A stretch of 64,000 nucleotides of DNA from Pseudomonas aylmerensis (GCF_001702265.1 NZ_MAUE01000002.1:248001-312000), one strand, 5' to 3'. Positions 8,324-16,379 are shown, numbered from the stretch's first letter. Notes: a model not told the origin generated them from the letters alone. Program-made: numbers and translations.

Positions 8324-9367
8324 GTGGATTTGGAAGATGTGAGAGAGGGATTGCTATTTGCGCGAAGAATATACTTTCCTAGAGTTTTAGGTACAATGTT
8401 ATGCGGGTTTATTATCGCGGTTACAGCGTACGAAAAAATGTCATTGGTAGAGTGTGTTTTTCTCGCTCTTAATAGTTTGGTGTGGGGGCACGTCGCTTTT
8501 TGGCTATCGCGCAATTCTAGTAATCCATTCAAAATGGAGAAGATTAACTTTCTAGCTGATTCAATATTTTGTGGGTTTTGGATCGCGGTAATGCACGCAA
8601 AGCCACTTCCTTCAGTTGCAATATTTTCAATGGTGGCTATGAATAATGTGGCTATTGGAGGTCCGAGGTTTTTACTTAAAGGCTTGGGTTGCAAGTTTCT
8701 AGGTTTTGCGTTGGTGTTTTTATTTTTTGGTGTGGATTATAAGTTTGATATTAGTGCGGTCTCTGAGGTCTTGCTATGTCTTCCTTTGGTGGGTATATAC
8801 CCAATTGTGCTGGGGTTATCATTTTATAATTTGGCCACTGAATTAAAGAATAGTAAGATGCTGCTGAGGCGGTTAAGTTGTACTGACTCTTTAACTGGTT
8901 TGCTCAATCGTCGATATTGGTGTGAGCTGGTTTCTGTACGTATGAGTCGGCCAAAATTAATGGAGTCAGCTTTTCTTATAATGGTTGATATTGATCGTTT
9001 TAAGTTTGTTAATGATGCGTATGGCCATAATGCTGGTGATAGAGCGCTTTGTTTGTTGGCAGATGCTCTCAGGTCAAAACTTAGAGGTGTGGACTATATA
9101 TGCAGATTTGGTGGGGACGAATTTTGTATATTTCTCACGGATATTTCAGCTAAAGAGTCAGTGGCGAGAATGGTTGAGGTTGGTAAAATATTTGAAGCTG
9201 AGGTGGAGAAGGCTTTTCCATCATCTAATGCAACTCTAAGCGCTGGAATTATGCCTTGGAGCCCCAGTATTGCTGACGTGGACAGTTGGCTCGTTCTGGC
9301 TGACAAGAATCTATACCATGCAAAAAGAAACGGGCGCAATCAAGTTTTTATAGGGCTCTTAGAATAA
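8324..9367 (+). CDS. MASE2-GGDEF diguanylate cyclase
   Basis: A 347-residue membrane diguanylate cyclase that should make cyclic-di-GMP from two GTP. Residues 1-175 form a MASE2 sensor-type membrane domain with several helices (RRIYFPRVLG at the start, VWGHVAFWLSR, MNNVAIGG). The GGDEF domain begins at DSLTGLLNRR (about 187) and has an intact RFGGDEF active site at about 261-267. An RGVD inhibitory site lies five residues before GGDEF, so product inhibition is expected. The start is GTG with GGGG about 8 bases upstream. Codon use is strikingly AT-rich for this genome, consistent with horizontally acquired cargo. AdrA/DgcC of enterics shares this architecture. Confidence 0.9.
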   Translation: MDLEDVREGLLFARRIYFPRVLGTMLCGFIIAVTAYEKMSLVECVFLALNSLVWGHVAFWLSRNSSNPFKMEKINFLADSIFCGFWIAVMHAKPLPSVAIFSMVAMNNVAIGGPRFLLKGLGCKFLGFALVFLFFGVDYKFDISAVSEVLLCLPLVGIYPIVLGLSFYNLATELKNSKMLLRRLSCTDSLTGLLNRRYWCELVSVRMSRPKLMESAFLIMVDIDRFKFVNDAYGHNAGDRALCLLADALRSKLRGVDYICRFGGDEFCIFLTDISAKESVARMVEVGKIFEAEVEKAFPSSNATLSAGIMPWSPSIADVDSWLVLADKNLYHAKRNGRNQVFIGLLE

Positions 9368-9369
9368 GC

Positions 9370-9790
9370 TCTTAATCTTCCACAGTTGATTTTTGAGTCG
9401 TAACGTTAACCACTGGATGCAATTGAGTACATACCCACGAGTATGTTGTCGCGTGGTGTATGTTTTGCTCTTGATTCGTTTCCAAGTCAGCAGCCAGAAA
9501 AAACTTTCAACTACGACGTTGTCTTAGCTGTTACTCGACGACTCATGCTGACGACCAGGTTGTCGGCCTATAAAAAACTGCGTCAATCAGGGCTGCTCTG
9601 TTCGTTGCCTTGGTCAATATGAACCGTTTCTCCGATAGCGACTCACACCTCCACACGGCCATTAGTAGTGCTTAAATCGCCAAGTCGCTGGCCATATGAC
9701 TTCATTAATCAGCCAGCGACTTGCGTCAAAAACAGTTCGAGCGCCTCGGCCAAATTCAGTCAGACTGCATATGTGCGGATGTAGGCGATA
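9370..9790 (-). pseudogene. Decayed IS3-family transposase (OrfB) remnant
   Basis: Translating the minus strand gives scattered pieces of an IS3-type DDE transposase in order: an IAYIRTY block (normally DITYIRT), LAEALELF, a VHIDQGN piece (normally VHSDQGSQ), LVVSMSRR, then DNVVVESFF and KTYTTRQH near the C terminus. The pieces are interrupted by stop codons (for example in the stretch before DNVVVESFF), by frame changes and by an apparent internal loss. No OrfA and no terminal inverted repeats were found. It is a dead relic, and it lies between the prophage cargo and the tRNA-Thr gene, a typical spot for repeated insertions. Confidence 0.75.
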
Positions 9791-9859
9791 TGGATGACCG
9801 AACTTTGTTGGGATCTCTGACAGTGAGCTTATATGAATTTGGTGAGAAAAATGCTGGAA

Positions 9860-9871
9860 GGGGGGGGGGGG
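9860..9871. repeat. Homopolymer tract of 12 G residues
   Basis: A run of twelve G bases lies 77 bases from the tRNA-Thr 3' end, in apparently non-coding DNA next to the transposase relic. Such a tract is slippage-prone and may be miscounted in an assembly. Confidence 0.8.
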
Positions 9872-9904
9872 AAGGCCTATTGTACGCGTATTTGTACGTC
9901 TGGC

Positions 9905-9945
9905 AGAAAAAACAAGGGCCTGCATCGCTGCAAGCCCTTGTTTTT
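9905..9945 (-). terminator. Rho-independent terminator after tRNA-Thr
   Basis: On the minus strand a nine-base-pair stem (AACAAGGGC pairing with GCCCTTGTT) with a loop of about 14 bases is followed by a T run. It lies directly downstream of the tRNA-Thr gene, which it should terminate. Confidence 0.75.
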
Positions 9946-9948
9946 AAA

Positions 9949-10024
<76 letters not shown>

Positions 10025-10038
10025 GTGTTAGGGCGACG

Positions 10039-10066
10039 ATTATAGCGATTGGAGGGGTTCTGTAAA
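10039..10066 (-). promoter_or_regulatory. Sigma-70 promoter of tRNA-Thr
   Basis: Read on the minus strand, TTTACA and a perfect TATAAT are separated by 16 bases, and the -10 element ends 14 bases before the mature tRNA. A GC-rich discriminator (CGTCGCCC) follows, as expected for a stringently controlled stable-RNA promoter. Confidence 0.75.
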
Positions 10067-10442
10067 CCCCTGAATTCTGACTATTTTTGCGCAATTGCAG
10101 TTTTTTTGCCTGGCTGGTTATTTTGCCCACTGCAATGGCTTCTATTTGCACAGTCAGCAAGGAATTACCTCTAGCTTCGCACTGGAATTTGGTTATGGGG
10201 CCCGTCCTCGTCTAATGCAGCAAATCGATTGAAAACCCCTATGACAAGCGCGTTGATGGTCATTAAATTGACGACTTGCCGTTTGTCTAAAAAATAGCCA
10301 GCCGCGGCATCAAAATAATGACACTTTTAAGCGCTTGAAGCAGACTGCACGGACTAGGGCGACCAGAAAAAGACCTGCGGTAAGCAGTCGTATCAGCTGA
10401 CCTTTTCACGTCTTTAAACTTCGCCGTGACGAGGAACGCGCT
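10067..10442. other. Intergenic region upstream of the bcsQ-like gene
   Basis: About 375 bases between the tRNA-Thr promoter and the bcsQ-like gene. No ORF, RNA gene or obvious repeat is seen. It should contain the promoter of the downstream gene; none could be called with confidence. Confidence 0.4.
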
Positions 10443-11378
10443 ATGAGTTTTACCGATGGTCTTCTTGCCTTGCTTGGCAAAGATGTCAGTCGCGACGCCC
10501 GTGGGCTGAATGCGCGGCTGCACTTTTTCGGCAGCATCCCCGTGGATGATGGCACCCCGTTTCCCGCTCAGACTCCCAGCGCCAATGAGCATTGCCTGCC
10601 GGTGGACAAGGCCGAGCGGCGTCCGTGCGTGGTGGCGTTGGTGTCGGTCAATGGCGGCGTGGGGCGAAGCACTCTGGCCACGGCGTTGAGCAGCGGTTTG
10701 CAGCGCCTGGGTGAGTCAGTGGTGGCGGTGGATCTGGACCCCCAGGATGCATTGCGATTGCACTTCGGTGTCAGCCGCGCCTCGCCCGGGATTGGCCGCG
10801 CCAGCCTGCGCAATGCACGTTGGGAAACCCTCCAGCAGCCGGGTTTTGTCGGCAGTCGCGTGATCACCTTTGGCGATACCGATATTCGCCAGCAGGACGA
10901 CCTCCAGCGCTGGCTCAAACATGAGCCGCAATGGCTGGCGCAGCGCCTGGCAGCCCTGGAGCTGAGTGCCCGCGACACGGTGATCATTGATACTCCTGCC
11001 GGCAATAACGTCTATTTTCATCAAGCCTTGAGTGTCGCCGATGTGGTGTTGGTGATTACCCAGGCCGATGCCGCTTCCTTGGGCACCCTGGATCAACTTG
11101 ATGCCTTGATGGCGCCGCACCTTGAGCGCGAGCGGCCACCGCATGTTCACTTTGTGATCAATCAACTCGATGAGGACAATGCCTTCAGCCTGGATATGGT
11201 TGAGGCGTTCAGGCAGCGCCTCGGCACGAAGGAGCCATTGGAGGTGCACCACGATTTAGCGATCAGTGAGGCGCTGGCGTTTGGCACGGATCCCTTGGAC
11301 AGCCAGGCGTTGAGCCTGGCGGGTGACGATATCGATGCGCTTTGCCGGCTGCTGATCGCACGCAGAAAACAGCTGTGA
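10443..11378 (+). CDS. bcsQ: Orphan BcsQ/YhjQ (WssA-like) MinD-family ATPase
   Basis: A 311-residue cytoplasmic protein of the ParA/MinD superfamily, closest in plan to BcsQ/YhjQ and to WssA of fluorescent pseudomonads, which localise or support the cellulose synthase. An N-terminal extension of about 60 residues precedes the ATPase domain. The deviant Walker A is NGGVGRSTL (about 70-78), with Arg where the P-loop Lys is usual; E. coli BcsQ also lacks that Lys. VVAVDLDPQ follows near 95, and the Walker B-like IIDTPAGNN near 183. No cellulose synthase gene (bcsA, B, Z or C) follows: downstream lies 240 bases of non-coding DNA and then a gene on the other strand. It looks like the remnant of a lost operon, or a solo paralogue. 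Confidence 0.75.
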   Translation: MSFTDGLLALLGKDVSRDARGLNARLHFFGSIPVDDGTPFPAQTPSANEHCLPVDKAERRPCVVALVSVNGGVGRSTLATALSSGLQRLGESVVAVDLDPQDALRLHFGVSRASPGIGRASLRNARWETLQQPGFVGSRVITFGDTDIRQQDDLQRWLKHEPQWLAQRLAALELSARDTVIIDTPAGNNVYFHQALSVADVVLVITQADAASLGTLDQLDALMAPHLERERPPHVHFVINQLDEDNAFSLDMVEAFRQRLGTKEPLEVHHDLAISEALAFGTDPLDSQALSLAGDDIDALCRLLIARRKQL

Positions 11379-11619
11379 ACGGCGGTTTATACGCGTAACA
11401 GCAGATGCTTATGCACAATCGGTTGGACTGAGTTGTCACGAAACAGCCATTTTGTGGAGCCGTTCTCATCACGCCGCAACTGCCTGTTTTACGTGTGTTT
11501 TATTTTGTGAACAAAAAATGACCAGCGCGGCTTTCGGCCTGTAGCGCAGATAGCTACGGGCTCTGTAAAGAATTCATCAACAGAGTTATCCACAGGTTGG
11601 GGTGCGACAATTTCGCCCC

Positions 11620-12807
11620 TTAATCGCGCTCGCCAAGCACCATCAAGTTGCGCGGCGTCAGGGTTGGTTCGCAGAAGCTGCCTACTTCGACCGTGTAGCC
11701 GTTTTCACTCAGAAACAATGCCCGATCCAGCACCAGCCAGACCTCCAGCGGGCGCCGAAACAGACCACGTACCAATTCCAGGTTCCTGACCTCGGCCAGG
11801 CGGCGCCAGCCGTATGCCTCCAACGCCACCCAATCCTGCTCACCTGTGGATAACCCTTTGCGGCTCGCCAGCTCCCGGCAGTAGTCCGCGAAGGGTTTGT
11901 CCAGCCAGCTGACGGGCAGGGACGGTGTGGGCAGGTAGTCGTCGTGGCCTCGTAGCTCGCGTTGTAAGTGATCGAACCCCAGGCGTCGGGCCATGGACGT
12001 GTCCCGCTGCAAGCGCACGCGTTTGCCTGCGGTAACGGTTTCGCTCAGCGGCAGGCCAAGGTCATCGATCGACAGCTGCAGGCGCGATGCACGGCCTGCG
12101 GTGGACAGCGGTTGGTAGGTGTCGGCGTTGATGCGGTTGTAGCAACACGGCGCCAGCGCCAGCTGTTTGCAGCCGGCGGCGCTGGCCAGGTGCAGCAGGC
12201 GCACATGCAGGTCGCCACAGGCGTGCAGGGCGACGGGCGTGTGTTCGGGGCCGATAGCCACGTCGGCCATCACATCTTGCAGGCGATGGGTGACCGGCAA
12301 GCCGTGATGCTCGCTCAAGGCTTGGCCGGCGGCGATCAGTGCCGGGTCGTATTCCAGGCAGGTCAATGTTTGGCCTGTTTGCAGCAGGCGACGACCCAGG
12401 TGGCCCTTGCCTGCACACCAGTCCAGCCAGTGCCGGGGTGTTTGCGCAAACGGCAGCGCCGCGCCGAAGGCTTCGATTTGTTCCCACTTGCGGCCCGGCA
12501 CGTCGACGTTCAAGCGCTGGCGGGCGGGGTGCAGGGGCTGCGTCGGCAACTTATCCACAGCACTGAGTTGCAGGGCTTGCTCGGCGAGCTGTGGAAAAGG
12601 CGCAGGTGCGGCCAGGTCGTGGGGGTGGTTGTGACTGGCTTCGGCATCGGCCAGCGAGCGTTGACGCAGCCACTGGGCGAGGTCGGGATGCCGGGTTTCC
12701 CAGGCTAGCTGGCGATGCGTGAAGGGCCGTGGTTTCCACAGCCCCTGATGCTCGATCAGAAACGCATCCAGCGCCGCAAAGCGTGCCTCAACGTCCCTGG
12801 CAAGCAT
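11620..12807 (-). CDS. SAM-dependent methyltransferase (Methyltransf_32-like), last gene of ABC operon
   Basis: A 395-residue protein with a Rossmann methyltransferase core in its middle. The SAM-binding motif I is DWCAGKGHLGRRLL near residue 128, followed by LEYDP and an ALHACGDLH stretch near 193. The APCCYNRI segment after it resembles the Methyltransf_32 family, whose substrates are mostly unknown. N- and C-terminal extensions surround the core. The ATG overlaps the end of the upstream permease gene by 20 bases, so it is co-translated with an amino-acid transporter, although no functional link is obvious. No substrate can be named from the sequence. Confidence 0.75.
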   Translation of the reverse strand: MLARDVEARFAALDAFLIEHQGLWKPRPFTHRQLAWETRHPDLAQWLRQRSLADAEASHNHPHDLAAPAPFPQLAEQALQLSAVDKLPTQPLHPARQRLNVDVPGRKWEQIEAFGAALPFAQTPRHWLDWCAGKGHLGRRLLQTGQTLTCLEYDPALIAAGQALSEHHGLPVTHRLQDVMADVAIGPEHTPVALHACGDLHVRLLHLASAAGCKQLALAPCCYNRINADTYQPLSTAGRASRLQLSIDDLGLPLSETVTAGKRVRLQRDTSMARRLGFDHLQRELRGHDDYLPTPSLPVSWLDKPFADYCRELASRKGLSTGEQDWVALEAYGWRRLAEVRNLELVRGLFRRPLEVWLVLDRALFLSENGYTVEVGSFCEPTLTPRNLMVLGERD

Positions 12808-13519
12808 CGACGCGCAGCCAGCGTTCGAGCAGCTTGAAGCCCCGTACCAGGATGTAGGCCATCAGCAGGTAGAACAGGCCGGCAGCGAAGAAGATTTCCA
12901 CCGGCAAATACGTGCGGGCAATGATGGTGCGTGCCATGCCGGTCAGTTCCAGCAGGGTCACGGTGCTGGCCAGGGCGCTGGCCTTGAGCATCAGGATCAC
13001 TTCGTTGCTGTAGGCCGGCAGGCCGATGCGCGAGGCGCGGGGCAGGATGATGTAGAACAGCGTCTTCGGCTTGGACATGCCCAGGGCGCGCGCGGCTTCG
13101 ATCTCGCCAGGTGGGATGGCCTGGATCGCGCCGCGCAGGATCTCGGCGATATAGGCGGCGGTGTGCAGGGTCATGGTCGCCGTGGCGCACCAGAACGGAT
13201 CGCGCAGGTACGGCCACATGAAGCTGTTGCGCACCGCGTCGAACTGGGCCAGGCCGTAGTAGACCAGGAACAGCTGCACCAGCAGTGGCGTGCCACGGAA
13301 GAAGAAAATATAGGCGTAGGGCAGGGCGCTGACATACCAGCGGCGCGAGGAACGGGCGATCCCCAGGGGGATCGCCAGCAGCAGGCCGGCGATCACGGCA
13401 ATGGCCACCAGCTCCAGGGTCAGGGTCGCGCCCTGGGCCAATTTTGGCAGCCACTTGATGATCACGGCCCAGTTCAGGCCCAGGTCGAAATGCGCCAGCC
13501 AGCTGTAGTCGCCGCTCAT
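12788..13519 (-). CDS. Amino-acid ABC transporter permease, HisM-like
   Basis: A 243-residue inner-membrane permease of the polar amino-acid (HisM/GlnP) family with about five helices. The cytoplasmic EAA loop that docks on the ATPase is visible as EIEAARALGMSKPKTLFYIILPRA-type sequence (E at about 143, conserved G about 150). With the HisQ-like protein it should form the heterodimeric channel. The start overlaps the HisQ-like gene by four bases (ATGA), and the end overlaps the methyltransferase gene. Substrate is probably a basic or polar amino acid by family; the sequence alone does not fix it. Confidence 0.88.
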   Translation of the reverse strand: MSGDYSWLAHFDLGLNWAVIIKWLPKLAQGATLTLELVAIAVIAGLLLAIPLGIARSSRRWYVSALPYAYIFFFRGTPLLVQLFLVYYGLAQFDAVRNSFMWPYLRDPFWCATATMTLHTAAYIAEILRGAIQAIPPGEIEAARALGMSKPKTLFYIILPRASRIGLPAYSNEVILMLKASALASTVTLLELTGMARTIIARTYLPVEIFFAAGLFYLLMAYILVRGFKLLERWLRVDACQGR

Positions 13520-14211
13520 TGGGAGCTCCTTGCAAAGCCGCGGGCGGCGCGTTTTTCCAGGAAGTGCATGCCGGTCATGGCCAGGACGGTGAGGCCCAGG
13601 TACATGAAGGCGGCCACCATGAAGAAGGTGAACGGCTGCTTGGTCACGGTCACGCCGATCTGCGCGTGGCGCATGATTTCTTCAAGGCCGATCACCGACA
13701 CCAGCGCGGTGTCCTTCATCAGGATCATGAACAGGTTGCCCAGGCCCGGCAAAGCGATGCGCCACATCTGCGGCATGATCAGGCGAGTGAAGATGCGAAA
13801 CTTCGACAGCCCCAATGCCACACCGGCTTCGCGGTGGCCCTTGGGAATGGCGAGGATCGCGCCACGGAATACTTCCGTGGCGTAGGCACCAAAGCACAGG
13901 CCCAGGGCAATGACCCCGGCAGCAAAGGCACTTAAAGAAAGGTCGGGGTTACCAAAGAACTCCCCCAGGGCACGCATCAGGTTGACCGTGCCGAAATAAA
14001 TCAGCAGTACCCATAACAACTCGGGAATACCGCGAACGATGGTCGAGTAAGCACCGCCAAGCCATTGCAGCGGCTTGTACGGGGACGTCTTGGCCAAGGC
14101 GCCGGCGAGGCCGAGCACCAGCCCCAGGCACAGGGCCGTGAGCGCCAGTTTGACGGTCATCAGCGCGCCAGCGGCGAGCGCCGGGCCGAATCCGTAGAGA
14201 TCGAAATTCAT
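13516..14211 (-). CDS. Amino-acid ABC transporter permease, HisQ-like
   Basis: A 231-residue membrane protein homologous to the other permease of this operon, with an EAA loop around residues 130-150 (REAGVALGLSKFRIF). It is the HisQ-type half of the channel. It follows the binding-protein gene after a 74-base spacer containing a strong hairpin, and overlaps the next permease gene by four bases. That arrangement should give much less permease than binding protein. Confidence 0.88.
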   Translation of the reverse strand: MNFDLYGFGPALAAGALMTVKLALTALCLGLVLGLAGALAKTSPYKPLQWLGGAYSTIVRGIPELLWVLLIYFGTVNLMRALGEFFGNPDLSLSAFAAGVIALGLCFGAYATEVFRGAILAIPKGHREAGVALGLSKFRIFTRLIMPQMWRIALPGLGNLFMILMKDTALVSVIGLEEIMRHAQIGVTVTKQPFTFFMVAAFMYLGLTVLAMTGMHFLEKRAARGFARSSQ

Positions 14212-14245
14212 GGTGTTTTCATATCGCGGCAGGCATTGCTGAAAG

Positions 14246-14271
14246 CCGGCGCGCCCGAGGGGGCGCGCCGG
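14246..14271 (-). promoter_or_regulatory. Intercistronic GC hairpin between binding-protein and permease genes
   Basis: A perfect 11-base-pair stem (CCGGCGCGCCC and its complement) with a four-base loop sits between the argT/hisJ-like and hisQ-like genes and has no T run. It probably blocks 3' exonuclease decay or partly attenuates transcription, keeping the binding protein in excess. In Salmonella the hisJ-hisQ gap carries a REP element in the same position; here the sequence is not REP-like. Confidence 0.6.
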
Positions 14272-14285
14272 TCAGGCCGTTCAGA

Positions 14286-15038
14286 TCATTCGATGCTGAA
14301 CGGGAAGTACTTGTCGTTGATCTTCTTGTAGGTGCCGTCAGCCTTGATCTCGGCCAGGGCTTTGTTCAGGCGCTCGCGCAGCGGGTCGCCCTTGCGTACG
14401 GCGATACCGATCTTGTCGCTTTCTACCACCGGGTCGCCCTTGAATTCATAGGCGGAACCGTCTTTGCTCTTGAGCCATTCGTACTGCACGTACTTGTCGG
14501 CGAGCATCCCGTCGAGGCGGCCGGACGTCAGGTCGAGGTAGGCGTTTTCCTGGGTGTCATAGAGCTTGGCGGTGGTTTCCGGCAGTTTGTCTTCCAGGTA
14601 GGTACCGGCCAACGTCGCGCGTTGTGCACCGATGACCTTGCCCTTCAGGTAGGCGGCGTCGGTCTTGAAGTCCGTCGTGGCTTTAGGGGCGATGAACTGC
14701 AGCTTGTTGGAGTAGTACGGGTCGGTGAAGTCGACGGCCTGCTTGCGCTCATCGGTGATCGACAGCGAGGACACCAGGAAGTCGAACTTCTTGGCGTTCA
14801 GGGCCGGGATGATGCCGTCCCAGTCGGACACATACACTTCGCACTTTTCGACTTTCATCTTGGCGCACAGGGCGTCGCCGATGTCCTTGTCGAAGCCGAC
14901 CACGTTGCCGCTGGCGTCTTTATTGTTGAAGGGCGGGTAGGCCGCTTCGATCCCCATTTTCAAGGTTTCTGCCATGGCCGTGGCGCTGAACGCCATCGAG
15001 ACGGCCGCGGCCAGAAGGAATTTTTTATAGTTCTGCAT
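14286..15038 (-). CDS. Periplasmic polar amino-acid binding protein (ArgT/HisJ-like)
   Basis: A 250-residue SBP_bac_3 protein. A clear signal peptide (MQNYKKFLLAAAVSMAFSA..., cut after AMA near residue 23) is followed by the LKMGIEAAYPPFN strand that opens this family. FDKDIGDALC, DWDGIIPALN, KLQFIAPK and a final AEIKADGTYKKINDKYF are typical of lysine/arginine/ornithine/histidine binding proteins. GGAG lies eight bases upstream of the chosen ATG. The ATPase gene ends 13 bases upstream. It delivers substrate to the two permeases encoded next. Confidence 0.9.
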   Translation of the reverse strand: MQNYKKFLLAAAVSMAFSATAMAETLKMGIEAAYPPFNNKDASGNVVGFDKDIGDALCAKMKVEKCEVYVSDWDGIIPALNAKKFDFLVSSLSITDERKQAVDFTDPYYSNKLQFIAPKATTDFKTDAAYLKGKVIGAQRATLAGTYLEDKLPETTAKLYDTQENAYLDLTSGRLDGMLADKYVQYEWLKSKDGSAYEFKGDPVVESDKIGIAVRKGDPLRERLNKALAEIKADGTYKKINDKYFPFSIE

Positions 15039-15051
15039 GCATGTTGCTCCG

Positions 15052-15825
15052 TTAGCGGTTGCTGGACATGAATTGTTTGCAGCGCGCCGAAAGCGGGTTT
15101 TCAAATACCTGCTGTGGCGATCCTTGCTCTTCGACCAGGCCCTGGTGAAGGAACACCACTTCACTGGACACCTGGCGGGCGAAGCCCATCTCATGGGTGA
15201 CCAGCAGCATGGTGCGGCCTTCTTCGGCCAGCGCGCGGATCACATTAAGTACTTCCTGGACCATTTCCGGGTCAAGCGCGGATGTAGGCTCATCGAACAG
15301 GATGACTTTGGGCTGCATCGCCAGGGTGCGCGCGATGGCCGCCCGTTGTTGCTGGCCGCCGGACAATTGCGCGGGGTAGGCGTGGCGCTTGTCGCTGATG
15401 CCGACCTTGGCCAGCAAGGCTTCGGCGACTTCGATCGCCTCGGCCTTGCTCTGGCCGAGCACACGGCGGGGTGCCTCGATGATGTTGTCGAGGATGCTCA
15501 TGTGTGGCCACAGGTTAAAGTTTTGAAACACAAAACCGATTTCGCTGCGCAGGCGATTGATCTGCTTGCCGTCGGCGGCCATCAGCTCGCCGTTTTTCGC
15601 GGCCTTGAGCTTGAGCTCTTCGCCGGCGACCAGGATTTGGCCCTGGTGCGGGTTTTCCAGCAGGTTGATGCAACGCAGGAACGTGGACTTGCCGGAACCG
15701 GAGGAACCCAGGATCGAGATCACGTCGCCGTCGCGAGCGGTCAGCGAGATACCTTTAAGTACCTCCAGCTCACCATAGCGTTTATGCAAGTTGCGGATTT
15801 CAAGCGCGGGCGCGGCCTCGGCCAT
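15052..15825 (-). CDS. Amino-acid ABC transporter ATP-binding protein (HisP-like)
   Basis: A 257-residue ATPase that powers the transporter. Walker A is GSSGSGKST (about 39-47), the Q-loop lies in FVFQNFN, the signature is LSGGQQQR (about 154), Walker B is VILFDEP (about 175-181) followed by the D-loop SALD, and the switch His is in LLVTHEMGF. The 257-residue length is usual for HisP/GlnQ proteins. It is the first gene of the operon, unlike the enteric order where hisP is last; the ATPase-first order is common in pseudomonads. Confidence 0.92.
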   Translation of the reverse strand: MAEAAPALEIRNLHKRYGELEVLKGISLTARDGDVISILGSSGSGKSTFLRCINLLENPHQGQILVAGEELKLKAAKNGELMAADGKQINRLRSEIGFVFQNFNLWPHMSILDNIIEAPRRVLGQSKAEAIEVAEALLAKVGISDKRHAYPAQLSGGQQQRAAIARTLAMQPKVILFDEPTSALDPEMVQEVLNVIRALAEEGRTMLLVTHEMGFARQVSSEVVFLHQGLVEEQGSPQQVFENPLSARCKQFMSSNR

Positions 15826-16379
15826 GTGCGGTCCTCATTGTGTTCATTGCGTTCCTGCTGTTGGGCCGCCTTCCTGGCGAGGCGCCAAGCTAGCATAGCG
15901 CCTTGATGGCAGCCAACAGCGCGGCCGGCGGTAAACAGGCGGTGTGCGGCAGGGTGTCGCATCGGCACAGCAGCGTGTCGCGCCATCAACAACCGAACAA
16001 CCGTTTGAACCTGTAAAACCGCAGGCTTCGCGTAAAAAAGGGCGCGATGGTGCCAGCTTTGGGCGGGTGTTGGAAGGGTTAACCGGGCAAACGGTGCTTA
16101 TCAGCCCTTTTATGGAGCGTCACGTACTTTTTGTGTGTGTTTTTGGTGCGCTGGGTGGCCTTGGAAGTGAGTCGCACGGTAACGCTATAGCGGAATGCCA
16201 TTGTTCTCAATGACTTGCGATTGCTGTTGAATCGTCCTACAGCCCGCGTCAATCGCGGCCTTGTAACATTTTGGCGCAAATCTTGCGTAAAAAATAAAGA
16301 ACGCCCTGTTGGTTTCTTTTCACGAGAAAGATTTCAGGCCGGGCGGACCGTTTTCGCAATTCCTCGTAAAGGTGTGTCA
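15826..16379. other. Divergent intergenic region between ABC operon and gabP
   Basis: About 550 bases without a convincing gene. It should hold the promoter of the minus-strand transporter operon and the plus-strand gabP promoter. The only element that can be called well is a sigma-54 site near 16,272. Several GGTGC half-sites occur (for example near 16,146), but none forms a clear NtrC palindrome. Confidence 0.45.
16272..16287 (+). promoter_or_regulatory. Sigma-54 promoter candidate for gabP
   Basis: TGGCGCAAATCTTGCG fits the -24/-12 consensus, with GG and GC separated by exactly 10 bases and only one departure (G for A) in the -24 block. It lies 93 bases before the gabP start. It suggests RpoN-dependent, probably nitrogen-linked, expression. 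Confidence 0.6.

Noticed and set aside
1..9367. Tailocin (R/F-type pyocin-like) instead of a prophage
   Set aside because: Cannot be excluded without the upstream genes. GH104 endolysin, DUF2163, NlpC/P60 and tail tip point to a siphovirus-like tail, and the cargo gene suggests a prophage, but no capsid or portal gene is visible to prove it.
10443..11378. Chromosome-partitioning ParA/Soj identity for the MinD-like ATPase
   Set aside because: No parB-like partner, and the N-terminal extension and deviant GGVGRST P-loop fit BcsQ/WssA better.
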